Part shown: positions 21,219 through 34,302 of the stretch, piece after piece
How the letters are laid out: every line of letters starts with the position of its first letter
Position numbering within the stretch: position 1 is the stretch's first letter
Origin: Scedosporium boydii
Taxonomy: Eukaryota; Ascomycota; Sordariomycetes; Microascales; Microascaceae
NCBI GenBank assembly: GCA_002221725.1
Contig: NJFT01000046.1
Location: forward strand, 1 to 64,000
Reading direction: 5' to 3'
Length of the DNA: 64,000 bases
Notes under the pieces: generated by a model
Seen by the model: only the letters and a program-made list of their open reading frames with translations
Databases searched by the model: none
Told to the model about the DNA's origin: nothing
Made by a program: the position numbers and the translations under genes

Positions 21219-22968
21219 CTCTATACCCTTGAGATGACACTATTGTACATGTCAATGGGGGTCCAGTGGAACATAAGCCAGTCTTGCCAAACCAAGTAGT
21301 GGAGGGGGGTGGATGCATTTGATGGAGGGGGTGGCAGTGAAGATACCTTTGATGGTGAAAAGGGAATTGATGAAGTTCCAGACAATGGCAATTGATCTGA
21401 TGGTGGTCAAAGGAGGTGTGAAGGTATCAATAGAACCACTTGGATGACCTGTATCAGATGTGAATCTGGGGTGTAGTATACAGTAAGGACTTGGGAAGAG
21501 GAAGCCAGGAAACGAGACTGCGATTCTGACTGGTGACAGAGGGTGTGTGGTGTGAGAGTGGAAGAGTTTGGATTGGGGACCCCAGGGGTGGAAGTTTTCT
21601 TCTGCTCACCTAGGGGACACGACTCCATGAAACGCGTCAGATGTGTTAGATGTGGAGGAAGGTGCTTTCAACTAATGTCAGGAAGGTGCTTGGAAGGAAT
21701 TGGAGCAAGGGCTTGTGGTCAAGGTGAGGAAGGTGCTGGTGGGAATATGAGGAAGGCGCTGATGACTGAGGTGAGCTGAGTTGTTGCAGAGGAAGGTGCT
21801 GATGGTACAGGTGAAGGCTTTTGGGACTTGGGTGAGCCTAGGATAAGATACAATTCAATCAGCTCTGTAGCTCCCACCAGCCGCAAGTATTTTCAATCCT
21901 GACAATGGTCGGCAGACTTGAGTAGGTATGGATGGCACATCTTCTGTTTCTTGGGGAGTTGGATTTGGCATTTCCTTGGCTTGGGCAGTAGCTCTAACCG
22001 GTAAAGTACATTTAGTTGCTGAGTAGCAATATCCTCTGTATCCATGGTCTTGGGGATTTGGTGAGAGACTCTAGGTGAAAAGGAGAACGAGGCACTGCAT
22101 TTTGGGTGTCAGCAATGTTGGCCACTACGGACAGGTGAGTGGGCGCTGGTAGATTTAAGAAATTATTTTAGCTTGGCTTTGGGGAAATGATAAAAGACAG
22201 GCTCGCGGCCGGGTCTGCAAGGAAAGGATCTTGAGAGGATATGAATATGGACTTGGACTAGGAATCCCGAAAGGTCGATGGAGAAGGAGTGACGATGTCT
22301 TCCGCCCTGGCCGGATCATAGACTGTCTGATCTTGGATATAAAGCTAGAGGAATTTGGGAGTGGATGGAACAGGATCATCTAATGGCCGAGTTGCCGTTT
22401 TTCAAGTCTCAGAAGCCAAGCATCGGCACAGATGGTCTGGTTGTGAAAGGAGTAGGATTAGCTTAGGATCTCGTCGTGTCGCGGTCGATACGGTATGAGA
22501 TCCACGTCCCTCATGCCCGGCGGTAGCATTTGGGAATCCTTAATCCAGAGAACTATTTACATTCGAGGAGAGGGGACTGTGTTTATAACTACCACCGTTG
22601 TTAGGCGGGACCCATTGGCGGATTTCTGGGATGAACAACATAGTCAGTCAAACCGATCGACTTAACAACTAGAAATGACGAGACAACTTGCCCATGGCAG
22701 GAATATTTCCTTTTTTATTCTAACCTACAGGATACATATGATGCAAAGATGTACGGCTGCTAAGCACAGGGCAATCTCACACAATGTCAAGTGGCGCCCT
22801 TGAAAAATGACCATTAAGCTTGCTCTTCTCTTGCCTTGTATCCTTGCTACCATGGAACACATAGCTAGCAGGTTATTAGATTGCAAGAGGTACACCCACA
22901 TGAGCTCGACCATCTGCTTGTGTGTGGATCAAGTCATATGATCTCTCATTCTCCAGGAAATATCATTG
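21219..22968. other. Gene-free upstream region of the zinc-finger gene
   Basis: About 1.75 kb between the zinc-finger gene's start and the BET2 stop. It contains the degenerate repeat cluster at 21655-21800 described separately. The rest shows only short open frames. The long G-rich upstream sequence may be an extended 5' UTR or promoter. Confidence 0.5.
21655..21800 (+). repeat. Degenerate GAGGAAGGTGCT repeat, five copies
   Basis: The 12-mer GAGGAAGGTGCT, or one-base variants, occurs at 21655, 21679, 21726, 21749 and 21789. Spacers are irregular (24, 47, 23 and 40 bases between starts), so it is not a simple microsatellite. It lies about 440-580 bases upstream of the zinc-finger gene start. 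Confidence 0.7.
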
Positions 22969-24029
22969 CTACTTCCCCAATACCCTTTGGATAGTCTTCT
23001 TCGGTAAACAGTAGACGGGGTCCACGGGCTCAAGGCCCGGATAACCTAGGAGACTCAACCCTGTGATTCCAAAGAGGGTATGCCAGACGTCGACCATATC
23101 TCCCGGCCTGTCGGAGATACCGCCAAGCTCAACGTCCTGGCAACGCAAGATAAAGTCGACAAGCTTCTGTCGGTCGATCCAGTGGGTTAGGCCTATTATC
23201 TCGAGACTGCTCAGAACCCACCAACTGTAACAGACATCCTCGTCCTTCTCGGGCCGTCCATTCAGACCGCCAGAGGGCAGCTGTCGTTCGCTCAGCCACC
23301 GCCCAAGCTTGTCCTTCTCGACGAGATCTAGTCTGGCCGCAATAGCAAGGGCGGCAACGCAGGTGAAGATCTGACCAGAATGAGACTCTGCCCCGGGACA
23401 GACGCCGTAGCCGCCGTCAAAGTTTGCGCACGCGGCAACGTGCTGGACAGCCTTGTCAACATCGACCAAGTGCAAAAGACCTAGTAGGGATAACGCGTTC
23501 AAAGCGCCGTATAAAAAGCGTGTATCTTCCTCTCCCCATTCATCCCCGGCAAAAGTTCCTGTCTCGCGGTTTTGTAGATCGGCAATGACTGTAGACATGT
23601 CAGCAGTCCTTTCGCAATTGCTCGAGACAGATGCGACACCTTCTCGGAATACTCGGACATACACTTTCCAACCTTTGCGACGCCCTTTCCCCGCTTCTCC
23701 AGATCATCCAGGGCATCAATCATCACTAGGATTTGGACTGCGCTGACTGTGGAGAGCATGTGGGCATCGTGGCCAGGCGCGGCACCGAAGCCACCGTTAT
23801 CGTGTTGACAGGAGAGGACGAAATCTATCGTCTCTGCCCTTGGTAGAGCGTCTGGGCGTCCAAGGAGATGCAAAGCTGTTAAGCCCCAGTATACACCATT
23901 TAACCTCAAGTGCTCGGTCAACCAATAATTGAAGTCATCCTTTTGCGTATCCAGGCTCTGGATGTATTTTACATGCGCATCCACTGCGAGCTGAAGCTCG
24001 TTAGGCAGACCCTCTTGGACGGCAGCCAT
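22969..24029 (-). CDS. BET2: Rab geranylgeranyltransferase (GGTase-II) beta subunit
   Basis: Exons 24029-23663 and 23588-22969 give 328 residues, the usual length. It forms the catalytic subunit that, with the alpha subunit and Rab escort protein, attaches two geranylgeranyl groups to C-terminal cysteines of Rab GTPases. The prenyltransferase alpha-alpha repeats are visible ([75 protein letters not shown]). The zinc ligands Asp and Cys in DEDVCYSWW and His in VWHT are present. The [15 protein letters not shown] context marks GGTase-II rather than farnesyltransferase or GGTase-I. The GTATGT donor restores [14 protein letters not shown]. Membrane-trafficking housekeeping gene. Confidence 0.94.
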
Positions 24030-27000
24030 TTCGAATACCGGAAAAGAAAAGACCTCTAAGAACTCTGGGGACTCTGCAATATCGGTGCATGGAAGAGCCT
24101 TCCGCTTATGAGGAGGATTGCGTACTGGACTCGTTAGAGTTTTCTATTATTCTGCAGCCTGGATGAAGGTGAGGTTAAGAGGGCACTATATCCGATGATT
24201 TTCCGGCCATTGTTTGAGGAGCCATTTTGGGAGGCAACAGGAACATTTGATTACAACATCGGGAACATTGTAACATCAGACTCACGCTAGCGATGTTTGA
24301 CCCCAACCGAGAACCGTTTGGATACCGATACTTCGTAGAGTCGACAGGAATTCCCCTAGAATACAAGGGTCTATTCATATTCTGGCATCCGAAATGCGGA
24401 CAATCGGTGATTGCGTTTAGCCAGCGGCTCTGACAACGCGACATCTACAAAGCGTCGAGTGCGACCATGCAACCTGGGTCATCGTGTCCTTGTATCCGTC
24501 TCTTGATCTATCAAGGTTAGGTGGGGTGCGTGTTAGGATTTCCATCCTGTAAATGCCCTATTACTTGGTCACCAGTTAAAAGTCCGCCAGTATGTTTTTA
24601 TGGGGACAGCCCGGAGCACCCGCCCCCAGGATGAATATGAAGTAGGCGGGTGTAGTCTCGAGGCTGAGCGGGCCATACGCCCTGTCAAGTCCCTTTCGTC
24701 TTTCATTTCTCTTCCTCTCATGAAAAACGCATCGGAATTGTCAATAGTCATATTCAAAGAGCTGGTTTCATGCTGGTGAGGATGATCTCGACAACAGAAG
24801 GGAAACATTGCCGAGTTTCAGGGGCTGTTCCTGGTCTAGGCTGGATTGGGTTAAATTGCTCGGAGGTTCACAACATTAAACAACCATCTGTGTCTTGCCC
24901 GTCGAACCTGTCTTGCTCCTTTCTTTTTTATTTGCTTTTCCTCCTCGTTCTCATCGGGATATGGTGACGGGATTGGCAAAAATCCAAAGGCATGGCTTGA
25001 GGCGAGCGTCACCGGCGGTGGCCTGCGAGTCTCCGATCGTGATCTCGTTCGAGGTGAGCGCAGTGCGGTGACCATTAAGGCCTCCCGCAAGTGGGCTTGG
25101 TGTGCCTGCGAGACAAATATAGCCAAATTGGAGAAACATACATAGGGTGGCAATTTTTGGGTGGATTTCGGCTAGATAGAGGGTTTCTCGAAGTTCGCTT
25201 CCGAGAAATTTCATCATTCTCTGCAGCGGTACGGGATTCAGCTGATGTTTGGTGTCGGGAATCGATGAATTTGACGCAAAGAGCGATATTAATTAAATGT
25301 GTACAGCGGAATTGAGATAGTAATTAGAAAGTTTATGAGGCACACTCGATGGACTATCACAGAGGGGAAATCATCACAGTCAAGGACAACGGGGTTGAAC
25401 AGCCAGTGCACTTGTGGCATCTAGATGGCAGGATTAATATGCAGGTGGATGACGATTGACGAGGGAGTCATGAGAGGGCTATTATTGCCCTCGTCCACTC
25501 AAACGAAAACATCAATCTGCTGCACCAAGACACGCAAGCCTGACCCACTCCGGTTGAGGCCATTTGATGGTGGCGGTTGGCGCAGTCTGCAAGAGGAACA
25601 TTTGAAAATATTGATCTGTTGGATGACTTCCTTTTTCCAAATATAATTCCAATGTTTGAACCGTTAACTGCCCTGTATCATGCTATTTTTGTGGAGAAAC
25701 TTATTTGGGTCTTGATGACAATGGCTGTTTCAGAAAGAGCTTCTCACGAGGCTCTGAATGGTCAATTCGTGGTTCAAGGTTTCTGAAATCCCCACACAAC
25801 ATTGACGTGTGGATTGACTTGGGGGACAAAGAATTCAATACTTTGTTCACTCCCAGGACCAAGTAGACACCTCACTGCTGCGGCCTTCACAATGGCTGCC
25901 CAACTACAACGTTCGAGGTCCCCGGTGCCGCGATTGCCACGCCCGGAGGGAACTTTGAAAGGACACAGCGGAGATTTTTCGTGAGTCACCAAATCAGTGA
26001 TGCCGCTTATCTGTCAAGATGTACGCGTACAACTTTGAAAGGTGGTCTTTCGTAGGGCGCAGCGCTATAAATATCCTCAGTCAACGAAGTGCGTGGACGT
26101 TCCACATCCAGCTACAGCCGCCGTAGGATCAATCGATGCGCATATTAGTGCGTTTTGTGTACTGCCCGGTATGGCGTGAAGAAGTGTACAGAGGGAAAGA
26201 TGACCATGGGTTGGGCGTTGTGATGATGCTGACAGGAGAGAGGCGCAGAAGCATCGCCAGGAGCGCCATGTAGGCGGCACCCAATGAGATCCTCGAGGAT
26301 GCCGCGTTTTAGAATCAGCGAAGATGAGGGCCCTGTGTATGGTGTCAAGGCTCGCTGAGCTGTATGCAACATGTTGTCCAGGCTGCGGTTATTGGATTAT
26401 TTCCCTACCAACCTGAAGGCCTTCGACACTCGACACTCCGAGGCTCAAAACAGACCGGCCAATTCGATGACGGACTCCTCTTAGGGCTTTCTGCAATGTT
26501 GGGCCAGCCAACGCCCGACTGTGCCTGGCTCTCGACAACCCGATCAATCGCCGCCTTTTTTCTCTGCTAAGTTTAAAGTTTGGTGGATCAACTACTCCAT
26601 GTATATGAAAGCAACGCATGCAAAGTAGTGTCATCAGTAACGTTTGGGCTGTCTTGGCGTCTCCATCTTGGCCTGTTCAATGCTGGGTTTAGTGCTGATG
26701 ATAATACCACGGCTTTGAAGTTATCGGCTCGTCTCAGCTCAACCAAGGCATGTGCTGACAGTCCAAATCTCTGCTGCTTCCTGCCTGCTACATCTGGAAC
26801 AGAGGCCATTGTCCTACTCGTACCTGATTCTGCTTGGCTACTACCGTGCAGGGCATGTAGTTTACTTTGTAGAGTCCTATGTAATACTTCGTAAGGGATG
26901 CATTTGCACTTTCCCCAAATCAAATTCCGAGGAGACAGCCCCACCTGCCGTGTTCAGATTGAATTGAACAATCAGCAGACGCAGGGATTGATCGAGGAAG

Positions 27001-28513
27001 GAGAGGATCGATGGATCAAATGTATTAGTACCTACGAATGTAGAGTGTTGAAGTCCACCAAATGGTTTTGGCCTGTGCTTCGTACAAGCTGACAACCAAG
27101 ACCAAGCTGCAGAAGCAAAACGAGAGAATGCTATGTACTTCCACGGATAATCTGTTTCTAGCTGTGCCCAATAACAATTCAAATTCTCCATCCTCGATCT
27201 TGGAAAGGGTTGCTCAAGTGCTTAAGTGCTCAAGTGCCTCTTTCGTTTATAGACTTGGTTATAATATAAGGGCAACTTATCAACTCCCTTGACATTCTCT
27301 TAAAACCGCCCCGCTCCTGAAAACCTCCGCCATTCAATCTTCATCCGCCTCTGTCTCCGCCTCCGCCTCCGCCGCCTCCCTCCACTTTAGCTCGGTCGAC
27401 GATTACAAAAATTCCATGTTTAGTTTTTCATTCCCGCTAGTGTTAGATGATAATGATGACCGGGCGCCTCTAGCAAGAAACGAGACGGGCGACTGCAACA
27501 AGTACGAGTTCGGAGTGCGGCGCAATCGAGAGCCGTTGTCGATCTCTAAATTTAGGGATTGCCCCTCAAACCTTGGTTCCCCCGCCTCTTCCCCCCTTTG
27601 ACGGCTTTCGGACGGTACGTGCGACTGGCTCCAGCCTGGTGTCTCGACGATTCGACTCTGTCTCTCATCGGAGTGAGGTACTGAATCTCTCACACGTCTC
27701 AGATCAGACTGCGCAATACACCCTCTAATTTTGTCCTGGCCAGCCATCACACACACACACACACACACACCGAGTCCCCCACCCGCCACACCACGCCGTA
27801 CTTTTGATCTTCCTATTTTTTGTGCCTCTCGATGTAGGCTTCTTGCTTTCTTAGTCTGCCCGAATGAACTTCCCCCGTCCATCCATCTCTCAATATTAGC
27901 CCGGCTATTTTATCCTTCGTCTTACATCTTACGCCTACGTTTTACGAAGTACACTACTGAGGTACTGGAAGCTTGCAAGCTTTCTGGTATACAGTGATAA
28001 TAAATTTACAGGCACCGTGCCCTCAGGGACGTGCCAAGTGCGACCTGTTCGTTCGGTTGACTCTTAGCGCCTCTCGTACCTGGCCGACCTGGTCCATCCA
28101 AGCCCGGCTGCTGCATCTGGGTCCTGAGTTGAGTTTGGTCTGAGTCTGCCCCAGTTTTCTCTGTCCGCGCCGCGCAAACAACCACACGAGACAGAATTGG
28201 CGAACTGAGGCTACAACCACCCCAAACACGCACACCCCCTTCTCTGTTGACCCTAGCACGATCTCCGCACTCCCAGTTCTGCTCTTTTTGGCAGGACTCC
28301 GTAGTATTGCCCACGAGTCTCCCATTCCCTCAAGGCATTGTCTGGTCGGGCCTGCGCTGGCGCCAGATCCGGTACTACTCAGGCCTCTAGATTATTGCTA
28401 GGGTTCATTCAATTAAACCTCCCTCCTTTGTTGTCGACACCTCCCCCCCCTTCCTCCCCCTTCTTCGCAAAACTGAGTTTCTCTCCTTGTTTGAGCGCTC
28501 AGGATTCAGGACC
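24030..28513. other. 4.5-kb gene-free interval
   Basis: No open frame here resembles a known protein, and none exceeds about 160 codons. Contents seen: a CA microsatellite at 27748-27771, a CTCCGC-type tandem run at about 27347-27380, and C-rich, T-rich leader sequence just before the RhoGAP start. Much of 27.3-28.5 kb may be promoter and long 5' UTR of the RhoGAP gene. I see no terminal repeats or transposase fragments. Confidence 0.45.
27748..27771 (+). repeat. CA dinucleotide microsatellite
   Basis: An uninterrupted alternating CA tract of 24 bases. It lies about 740 bases upstream of the RhoGAP ATG. Confidence 0.95.
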
Positions 28514-31500
28514 ATGGGTCGGAAGCCAGCTCCACAACCGCTAACCCTGTCTGATTCGGCGGCGACCCCGGCGGATGCTTCTGACATTCCCCAAACCATC
28601 CGACAAGTCCATTCACCGACCGCTGCCGCTGCTTCGACAAGATCTCCCCGATCTCCCCTCTCCCCCTTTCGACTAAGCCCCAAGAGATCCCCCCGTGATC
28701 GCGAGAAACAATCGTCCGACACTGCTCCTAGACCTCGGCAGCTTCGAAAGAACAGTCCTAGCTCAGCCCTGACCAAAGACAAACCGCAAGCCCAGACCGC
28801 AACTCAGACGGAACCTCAATCCCATGTTCGTAATCGGAGTCAGAGCCGGAGCCCCGTTCGCCCACAACACGACCCTACCGTAACCTCTGTCGAAGAAGCC
28901 ACTTCTCCATACCTTCCGCTCGCTGCCACTCTCCACCAAGCTTCTCAAGAGCCGGCGACGTTGATGCAGCGCCAGCCACTTCCGCCCGTGATCAATCAGC
29001 CCCCGGAGAAAGACGAGCTGCGGTATCAGGAACCTCGAGCACCCAAGAGCAGCGGTTTCTTTTTCAGTTTCCACAAGTCGAGCAAGTCGAGCAGCGGTCA
29101 GCGTTCGAATTCTCCCACTTCACAACAGTATCTGTATCCACACGCGCAGCGACCGAAGCAGCAGCAACGACGACAACAGCATCAGCAACAGCAGCAGCAG
29201 CAACAGCAGCCGCCCGGGTCCAGTGGAAGCGAGACCATGTCACGCGGGCCGGAAAATTCTATGATGCCCGCCAAGGCTCCTCAGTATCCAGGTAAGCGCG
29301 AACACTTTCATTGTTTTCTTCAATGTCCATCTTCTTCACTTCCTTCAATGCTGCTCCCCTGCATTGGTGATGCGATGTTACACTATCTCCGCTCTTTATC
29401 CCACCAACCCCCTGAGCAAGCCAGTCAGTCTCTGTCCATCGTTCCACCGCCAGCCAACAGAGAGGGTTCCAGCCTCCAATGTTTGTCCAAGGCAGGCTAC
29501 AAGTAGTAGTGGTGCCATACATTGATCAAGTCCTCATTCGGGCCCTAATTGCGACGCTCTGCCCGTGACGCTTGCAACGGTCAAATCTCTTGTAATTTCG
29601 TTACGGCTGCCCTGATTATTGGCGCAAACAGAGACTCGTGTTGAGAAATCAATTCTTCGCCTAATTTCGCATTTTTCTCTAATTGCGCCTTGTTTCCCAT
29701 TGATCCTTTCCCTTCCACCCCTTCTACCTTATTCATATTTGCTTACTCTTGTTTCTATTGATGTTAATATTTTGTTTGTTTTGTTGGATTCCTTTTCCAA
29801 CACATTTTCCTTTTCGCTTTTTTTTTTCGTTTCCTTTTTCTGTGCTCCCATCTATCCCAATCGTCCCCCTGATCCACATCAAGGTGCAATCGATTTGATC
29901 CCTACACTCCTGTCGAATCTGCAGGGGAGCAGTTTGCCTTGGACTAGCCGTTTCCAGTTATTATTATCCGGGCTGTTAGCGCTAACCCCCTCGCTCACGC
30001 TGCCCCTTGCGAAACAGATGCGTCGTATGCAGATCACTCACTTCAGAAACCAAACCCCTCCTTACCTTCCAAATCCGATTTGTCGCTCGCCTCCTCCACC
30101 GACTACGAACCTGCTCCTCCACAGCACCAGCAAGCGCAAGCCGCTTCCAAGAAGGGAAAATCCAAGCCATTTGGCCTTTTGGGACGAACAAAGTCACTGC
30201 GCGACAAGGATCGAGACGCCAGCCCGAGGTCGCACTCACGCGATCGATCTCGAGAACCAACACTCCCTCCGCCTGTCAAACTTTACGACCAGAACCAGGT
30301 CGAGCGATCTTTCTCCTACGGGGTCCAGACTCCCAGGACGGCGCCGATGCAGACCCAAGATAGGTCTTTCCGCGAAATAATGACGTCGGCCTCGCGCAAT
30401 CGGTCGGAAGACCGGGCAGGGTATCGTGACATTTCCAACAAGGAGAATCAGAACCACAGAGAAAAGGACCAGACGCGGACGCAACCGTCCTCTTTACGCG
30501 AAAACGGCGGCGGCAGCACATTCTTCAGCGGCCTCAAGAACTCTTCGACAAGAGCGGCTGACATGATTCGCGGTGGTCTTTTCGGCAAGGCCCAAAGAAG
30601 CGCCCTGGCGTCCGAAAAGGAACCTGTTGTTGATGACGAGCACTATGTTGTCAAGGTTATTAACCTACCGCTTATCGAGCAGACTAGGCTCACGCGCATT
30701 TCCAAACGGCTGGAGGATTCTCGAGACAAGACGGAATTCTGGATGCCCGCGTTTCCCTGGCGTGCGATTGACTACTTAAACTACAAAGGATGCGACGTCG
30801 AAGGCCTGTATCGAGTACCTGGTAGTGGCCCTCAGATTAAGAAATGGCAGAGGAAATTTGATGAAGGTATGTTCAGTTGGCCCCGAACAGGAACCTCCTC
30901 AACGGTTCGATGGAGGGAATCTTCCAAATATGATGATACTAATCCGGATCCTGTTGCGCGGCGATAGAATATGATGTCGACCTCTTTGCCCAAGACGATC
31001 TGTACGATATTAACATCGTCGGCTCGATGCTTAAGGCATGGCTTAGAGAATTGCCGGACGAGATCTTCCCGAAGGAAGCGCAGGAACGTATATCTCGGGA
31101 GTGCGCTGGCGCCGAAACCGTCCCTCAAATGCTAATCGACGAGCTCTCCGAGCTACCACCCTTCAACTACTACCTCCTCTTCGCCATAACCTGCCATCTA
31201 AGCCTCCTGCTTGCGCACTCCGACAAGAACAAGATGGATTTCCGCAATCTCTGCATTTGCTTTCAGCCCTGCATGAAGATTGACGTTTTCTGCTTCAAGT
31301 TCCTCGTTTGCGACTGGCGCGATTGCTGGAAGGGCTGCAAAAATGAGTCCAAGTACATTGAGGCAGAGTACATGCTCTTTGACCAACCGCCTCCCCGTGG
31401 TCTTGCCGAGCCCAAAAAGCCTGTGCAGGATGAGCAACCGGTAGTAGAAGAACGAGCCATCTCCTCATCAGATAGCAGTAGCAAACCGCCCAGCAGCCAA

Positions 31501-31689
31501 GACGGACCCAAATTGCGGTCGAAGAAGAAGAATAATCTCCAACTGTTGGAAACCAATGGCAGCAATTCTTCCTCGGCGCCGTCTATCAACCTCACCGTCA
31601 GCAACGACCGGGAGGTACCTAGCGCAACCGCAAACACCGACTTACGTCCGCTCTCACCTATCAAGCCTTTGTCGCCCTTGAATTTTTGA
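28514..31689 (+). CDS. RhoGAP-domain protein with disordered, poly-Gln N-terminus
   Basis: Exons 28514-29291, 30018-30866 and 30968-31689 encode 782 residues. The C-terminal half carries a RhoGAP domain, which stimulates GTP hydrolysis by Rho-family GTPases: CDVEGLYRVPGSGPQIKKW (with the likely arginine finger in LYRVPG), then VGSMLKAWLRELPDEIFPKE and FRNLCICFQPCMKI. The first 450 residues are Ser/Pro/Arg-rich and probably disordered, with a poly-Gln run (29158-29211) and clusters of SPRSP and RDRSRE. The second intron restores DEEYDVDLFAQDD. The first intron is 726 nt in my model, very long for this window; an earlier acceptor at 29956-29957 is also in phase and would add 20 residues. A polarity or cell-wall signalling role is likely. 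Confidence 0.85.
29158..29211 (+). repeat. Imperfect CAG/CAA repeat coding poly-Gln
   Basis: A run of CAG and CAA codons with a few CGA and CAT interruptions inside the RhoGAP first exon, encoding a Gln-rich tract of about 18 residues. It is likely to vary in length between strains. Confidence 0.9.
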
Positions 31690-32928
31690 ACCTCGAGACG
31701 GCCGATTTGTCCTGTTGCCGAATTAGCAATTGGCCGGGCGAGTTTTCCGTGTTCTGCATGCATTTCTTGGTCTTCTTCGTGGGTACGGGCGATGGCGCTT
31801 TTTGTGTGTCCACACAGTCGATTAGCATGTTGCCGATCTAACGATCTCACGCCGTTTACGAGTCTCCTTTGTTCTTAGTTTCGTCCCGCTTTCTACTCCG
31901 CCCTTTTTATCAGCAGATATCACATTCCGTTCGGCTTTACAATACTATTTGTCTCTTCCTTTGGGTATTTCGACCCCGAAAATGCGTCGCTACTCGCTCA
32001 AGCTCACCCAATGACTTTACCGAGATGATACCATTTGCAAGGAAGATGCTTTCCATCCCGTGTGGCGTTTTTGGGATAGAGGAAACTTTTGTCGGCCCCC
32101 TTTTTTTCGCCCTCTTTTCTCGTTTTACTTCGTTTGAAGCCTCAGGATAAGCAGCAGCGTTCTTGCTTCATGGCCCCTCGATGACATCGGCCGGTTTCTC
32201 GTGCAGCAACCCGCAAACACGATTTGCGTCTGGGTTGCGCACACCTATACACTGGTTCCCATGTATATTGACGCGGGCAATGATGATTATAAATGGCTGC
32301 AGGCGGCACTAGACTTCAAGATGCTACCTGATTATTCAAAGACAGCAGCTTTTGGACACGCGGCACTCGGGGGACAGACGTTGATGTTTCACTCGACATA
32401 GAGTTTGGGCGGGAGGGGAAAATGCACCATCTTTTCTGATTTCGCTCCCCCAACTCAATTTCGTTCATCTGTTCAAGAGCTGGGCAGTTTGCATAGTGAA
32501 GAGAGTTAGGATGTTCGCCTCTTTTTTGAATCACCTTTTTTCTTACATTTTTCTACATTTCTTTTTCTTCGATGACTGGTATTTACTTCAAGGACATGGG
32601 TTTGTAACGAGATGTAAGAGTGTATAATAGTTGTGCATGGCTTGTCTTGTGTCTCGTTCGTCGATGCAACAATATATGGATCCAAGCTGTGGGTGGGTGC
32701 AATACAGGGACGGATAATTTGGAATAATGAAGAGCTTCTTTTCATCCCAGGTTGCCTTTTCCTCAGTCGATTGCCGGACTCTTTGAGTAGCATTGACGTG
32801 TGTAAAAACATTCCTCGACCGTGATAACACGCCATGTTCCAAAACGCCTATCGAAAAACTGCCATTGCCGTCTTTTTCCATACCAGTTTCCTTCGTAACC
32901 CCCCCTTTTCTCTCTCTTTTCAACTTCT
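31690..32928. other. Convergent 3' intergenic
   Basis: 1.2 kb between the RhoGAP and RRS1 stops. T-rich and without a credible gene; the longest open frames are about 114 codons and low in coding character. Confidence 0.5.
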
Positions 32929-33543
32929 TCACTTCTTCTTGCCCTCCTTTTGCCTCATATTTTTCCTCATCTTCCTCTCGTTCCTCTTCACCTTCTCCAC
33001 TCTCTCCCTCCTCCCCTCGGCCCTAGGATTCGTCTCCTTGCCCTCCATCTCCTTCTTCATATCAACCTCGACAATAGGATAATCCTCCCCCTTCTTATTA
33101 ACGCCGCCATGCCCCCACTTAGGCCTCCAAGCGCCCGACTCCTCGTCATAGACCAGATTCCTCCTCTGCTCCCTCGTCTTAGGCGCGATACCCTTCTTCG
33201 CGGCGAACTTTTGCCATTTCGTCAACGGCTTAGGTTGCGGGAGGGGCTTCTCCCTCGGTAGCGGGGTCGATACGGGCGGGAGGGTCAGGACGACGCCGTC
33301 GGAGGTGGAGGTGATGGGGCACGTCGTTAGGAGCTGGTTGATGAGGGCTTGGGCGCCGTCGCGGGCGACTTCGGCGAGGGATTGTTCGAGCTGCGCGGAG
33401 GAGGTGGATGGGTCGGATGGGTTGGGGCGTGGGAGGGTGATGGGGTTGGGGTCTGTTGCGAGGAGGAGGCCGAGGTCGAAGGTGTAGGGGGTTGGTTTTG
33501 AGACGACGACGGGGAGTTTTTTGGGGGCGTCGGAGACGGCCAT
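32929..33543 (-). CDS. RRS1: Ribosome biogenesis regulatory protein RRS1
   Basis: Single exon, 204 residues, close to the yeast protein's size. RRS1 acts in the nucleolus with RPF2 and the 5S RNP in 60S ribosomal subunit assembly. Seen: FDLGLLLATDPNPI near the N-terminus, the conserved core PLPREKPLPQPKPLTKWQKF followed by AAKKGIAPKTREQRRNLVYDEE and W-R-P-K-WGHGGVNK, then a strongly basic C-terminal tail. No signal or membrane segment. The start fits the family N-terminus. Its lysine-rich tail would serve nucleolar targeting. Confidence 0.95.
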   Translation of the reverse strand: MAVSDAPKKLPVVVSKPTPYTFDLGLLLATDPNPITLPRPNPSDPSTSSAQLEQSLAEVARDGAQALINQLLTTCPITSTSDGVVLTLPPVSTPLPREKPLPQPKPLTKWQKFAAKKGIAPKTREQRRNLVYDEESGAWRPKWGHGGVNKKGEDYPIVEVDMKKEMEGKETNPRAEGRRERVEKVKRNERKMRKNMRQKEGKKK

Positions 33544-34302
33544 GATTCCGGTTTCGTTTTATTGTCTTTTCGCCTTGGTGGTTGGTTGTGTTTGTATTTT
33601 TGGAGTGTGATGGTGGTTTAGTTCTTTGTTGGTCGCCCGCCTAAAAAAATATTTTGAGATGTCCAATTTTCTGCGATAAGATAAGAATTATCATGGCGTC
33701 GGCAAAATACAGGGAAAACTGATACTCGTGGAGTTTCTCCCTCTCCAACTGTGTTCACAGACCGACTTCTTGCGACCTGCACTCTTTCGTATTAATGATG
33801 GGGAACTGGTACCGTTTCCCCTCTGAGATTCCTTAGTGATTCAATGTTCTCTCTAGTCCCTCTTTTGCCTCCTTCGTAGTAACTTTCCAGATTCCCATCC
33901 TAGATTAGGAAATCTGCTCCAGCTTCCGTTCCTCAATGCGACTCTAGCTCCAGTAGATCAGTGAGCTCAACGCTGGGCCTGAATCTGGTGACATCGAACC
34001 CACGGTACTTAGGTAGAGCTTCCGGGAGGGATGCGACCATCAATTCGGACTACTTCACAGTCGATTCTTCAATTATTGTTGCTGGCAAGAAGAGAAGATC
34101 GACTCTTACTCGTCCATCTTGGCTTCTTCTCACCGATTCCACATCCACTCAACTGGCTGCGCATAAGTCGACAGTCAATCGCTCCCTCGTCTACATAATG
34201 CGGACTTCTCCCCGGCCTGCTAGGGGCAATCCTGTACCTGTAGGGGTGGATGACCAGTGCCAACTTGAACGCCAGCAACGCTCACTAACTCCCTAAAACA
34301 CC
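33544..34302. other. Intergenic between RRS1 and the hypothetical gene
   Basis: Serves as RRS1 promoter on the left side. An open frame at 33961-34296 has no ATG at its start and no recognisable domain. Nothing else is seen. Confidence 0.45.

Noticed and set aside
27748..27771. CA repeat as a functional element
   Set aside because: A plain microsatellite with no associated structure; listed only as a repeat.
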